The notes beneath the pieces were generated by a model that was given only the letters and a program-made list of their open reading frames with translations, made no database searches and was not told where the DNA came from. A DNA stretch of 7,084 nt from Betaproteobacteria bacterium (GTDB lineage Bacteria > Pseudomonadota > Gammaproteobacteria > Burkholderiales > SG8-39), in assembly GCA_019245555.1 (NCBI GenBank), contig JAFARH010000080.1:1-7084 (forward strand). Reading direction: 5' to 3'. The position numbers and the translations under genes were made by a program. Each line of letters opens with the position of its first letter. Within the stretch, counting starts at the first letter, position 1. Below are positions 5,706 to 7,084 of this stretch, piece by piece.

Positions 5706-7084
5706 CTAGCCGCGGCTGAGTTTTTCTTCGGCCACGCGCAGGCGCTCAGGCTCGCCGAGCAGGACGACGATGTCGCCTTCATGAAGCGGGCCGGCCTGGT
5801 CCGGTGCGAGGCGCAGGCGCGCTCCCGGACGCCGCACCGCTCGCACTTGCACGCCTAGATTCATTTCGACTAGCCCTCGCCCGATCGCGAAGGCGCCGGG
5901 TTCGAGCGTCACCGCATGTAGGCGGGCCACGGCTTCGTCGTCGCTGCCTCCGGCGAATAGCCCGCGCAGCAGGCTGTACTGCTGGTCGCGCACCTGGCTC
6001 ACGCGGCGCATCACGCGGCTGAGCGGCACGCCCGCCATGACGAGCGTGTGCGACGCGAGCATCACGCCCGATTCGAAGGCCTCGGGCACTACCTCCGTCG
6101 CGCCCGCCGCCGTGAGCGGCGCGATATCCGCCTCGTCGCGAGCGCGCACGATCACCGGCACTGCTGGATTCAGCGCATGGATATGTGAAAGCACGCGCAC
6201 CGATGCCCGGACATCGGCGTACGTCACCACCGCGGCCACGGCGCGCGTAATTCCGGCGGCGATCAGCGCCTCGCGCCGCGAGCTGTCGGCGAACACCACG
6301 CTTTCGCCAGCCAACGCGGCCTCGCGCACGCGTTCCGGATCGAGGTCGAGCGCCACGTAGCGCACGCCCTCCGCGTCGAGGAGTCGCGCCAGGCGCTGCC
6401 CGTTGCGCCCATAGCCGAGGACGACGACGTGGCGCTCGACACCGATCGACTGTGTGGCGATGCGATGCAGCTCGAGCGAGCGGAGCATCCACTCCGAGCG
6501 TGAGACGCGCATGACGATGGCGTCCGAAGCGGTGATGAGGAGCGGCGCGACGAGCATCGACAGGATCATCGCCGCCAAGGCGGCTTGCGCGAGCGCGGCG
6601 TCGAGGAGCCCGGCCTGCGAGGCGAGTGGCAGCAGCACGAAGCTGAATTCTCCGCCTTGCGCGAGCGCAAGCGCGACGCGCAGCGCCGTACCGGTCGGAC
6701 TACCGTACGCCTTCGACAACCCCGCGACCAGCGCGAGCTTGCCACCGACGAGGGCGACGAAAAGCACGACCACGAGTCCCGCATGGGCGATGACCACCCG
6801 CGGATCGAGCAGCATGCCGATGCTGATGAAGAAAAGCCCGAGCAGCGCGTCGCGATAGGGCTTGATGTCCTCCTCGACCTGAAAGCGGTACTCGGTCTCG
6901 GAGATGAGCATGCCGGCAAGGAATGCTCCGAGAACGAGCGAAAGACCGGCGAGCCCCGTGAGGAATGCGAGCAGCAGGATGATGAAGAGCACGTTGAGTG
7001 AGAAGAGCTCGGTCGAACGCAGCCGCGCGACGGCCCCGAGCCAGCCGCGAATCAGGCTTGGACCGGCGAGCACCACCAGGAGGA
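5706..7084 (-). CDS. Kef-type (CPA2) cation:proton antiporter, N-terminal part outside window
   Basis: The frame is open from the right edge to TAG 5708-5706, with 459 complete codons visible. The GTG at 7076-7074 is internal to a membrane segment (LLVVLAGPSL), so it is not the start. The visible part has the last membrane segments of the Na+/H+ exchanger domain, including LVLGAFLAGMLISETEYR and ALAQGGEFSFVLLP, motifs of KefB/KefC-like CPA2 proteins. A cytoplasmic TrkA-N (RCK) Rossmann domain follows, with GYGRNG (codons at 6399-6416) and the acidic residues at the end of the second strand (VALDLDPER) that usually contact NAD(H). A TrkA-C-like domain ends the protein (GAFAIGRGL...LHEGDIVVLLGEPE). 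The protein exchanges K+ or Na+ for protons across the inner membrane, gated by nucleotide binding. Substrate and glutathione gating cannot be told from this part. Full members have about 560-660 residues. It converges on the prepilin gene and is probably functionally separate. Confidence 0.9.
   Translation of the reverse strand, partial: LLVVLAGPSLIRGWLGAVARLRSTELFSLNVLFIILLLAFLTGLAGLSLVLGAFLAGMLISETEYRFQVEEDIKPYRDALLGLFFISIGMLLDPRVVIAHAGLVVVLFVALVGGKLALVAGLSKAYGSPTGTALRVALALAQGGEFSFVLLPLASQAGLLDAALAQAALAAMILSMLVAPLLITASDAIVMRVSRSEWMLRSLELHRIATQSIGVERHVVVLGYGRNGQRLARLLDAEGVRYVALDLDPERVREAALAGESVVFADSSRREALIAAGITRAVAAVVTYADVRASVRVLSHIHALNPAVPVIVRARDEADIAPLTAAGATEVVPEAFESGVMLASHTLVMAGVPLSRVMRRVSQVRDQQYSLLRGLFAGGSDDEAVARLHAVTLEPGAFAIGRGLVEMNLGVQVRAVRRPGARLRLAPDQAGPLHEGDIVVLLGEPERLRVAEEKLSRG

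Noticed and set aside
5779..6492. A 237-codon open frame on the minus strand within the antiporter gene
   Set aside because: It is Arg/Ala/Gly-rich shadow sequence. The other frame has the GYGRNG Rossmann motif and TrkA domains.

Overview
The window is GC-rich, densely coded DNA of proteobacterial type, most likely from a beta- or gammaproteobacterium. This rests on high-GC codon use, short or overlapping gene junctions, prepilin-like genes with the GFTLVE cleavage motif, and a Kef-type antiporter. The exact taxon cannot be read from the sequence. Most of the window is a pilin/pseudopilin locus.

Layout. (1) Two tandem, paralogous, cysteine-rich minor-pseudopilin-like genes run rightward at 1-738 and 735-1616. 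The first lacks its start because the window begins inside it, and the two are joined by a GTGA start/stop overlap. (2) Convergent with them, overlapping by 9 bp, is a leftward gene for a 580-residue polytopic membrane histidine kinase (1608-3350) with an HDIKN phosphoacceptor box. (3) After a 30-bp divergent gap, a rightward two-gene unit encodes an ABC-2-type permease (3381-4142) and a single-pass membrane protein with a helical, TPR-like extracytoplasmic part (4139-4864), joined by an ATGA overlap. (4) A 130-bp intergenic region precedes a separate prepilin gene (4995-5657), which is followed directly by a strong intrinsic terminator. (5) On the minus strand at the right edge is the 3' part of a CPA2/Kef-type cation:proton antiporter with a C-terminal TrkA-N/TrkA-C module. 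It is probably unrelated to the pilus genes.

The most informative part is the 130-bp region before the third prepilin. It reads as a complete sigma-54 enhancer-dependent promoter: two tandem CTGTC-type half-dyads 20 bp apart, an IHF-like core in an AT-rich stretch, a -24/-12 element (GGCA...TTGCT), then a strong Shine-Dalgarno sequence. The CTGTC motifs and their distance resemble the PilR sites described upstream of Pseudomonas aeruginosa pilA. I infer that this prepilin is a highly expressed, separately regulated, PilA-like subunit under PilR-type control.

Working model (inference): an ABC permease plus a membrane-anchored helical protein, analogous to the Myxococcus PilG/H/I export module, may serve assembly of a pilus or pseudopilus. 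The GFTLVE prepilin at 4995 would be its main subunit and the tandem cysteine-rich proteins would be minor components. The kinase may supply the signal. The ABC ATPase, the response regulator, the assembly ATPase and the prepilin peptidase are not in this window.
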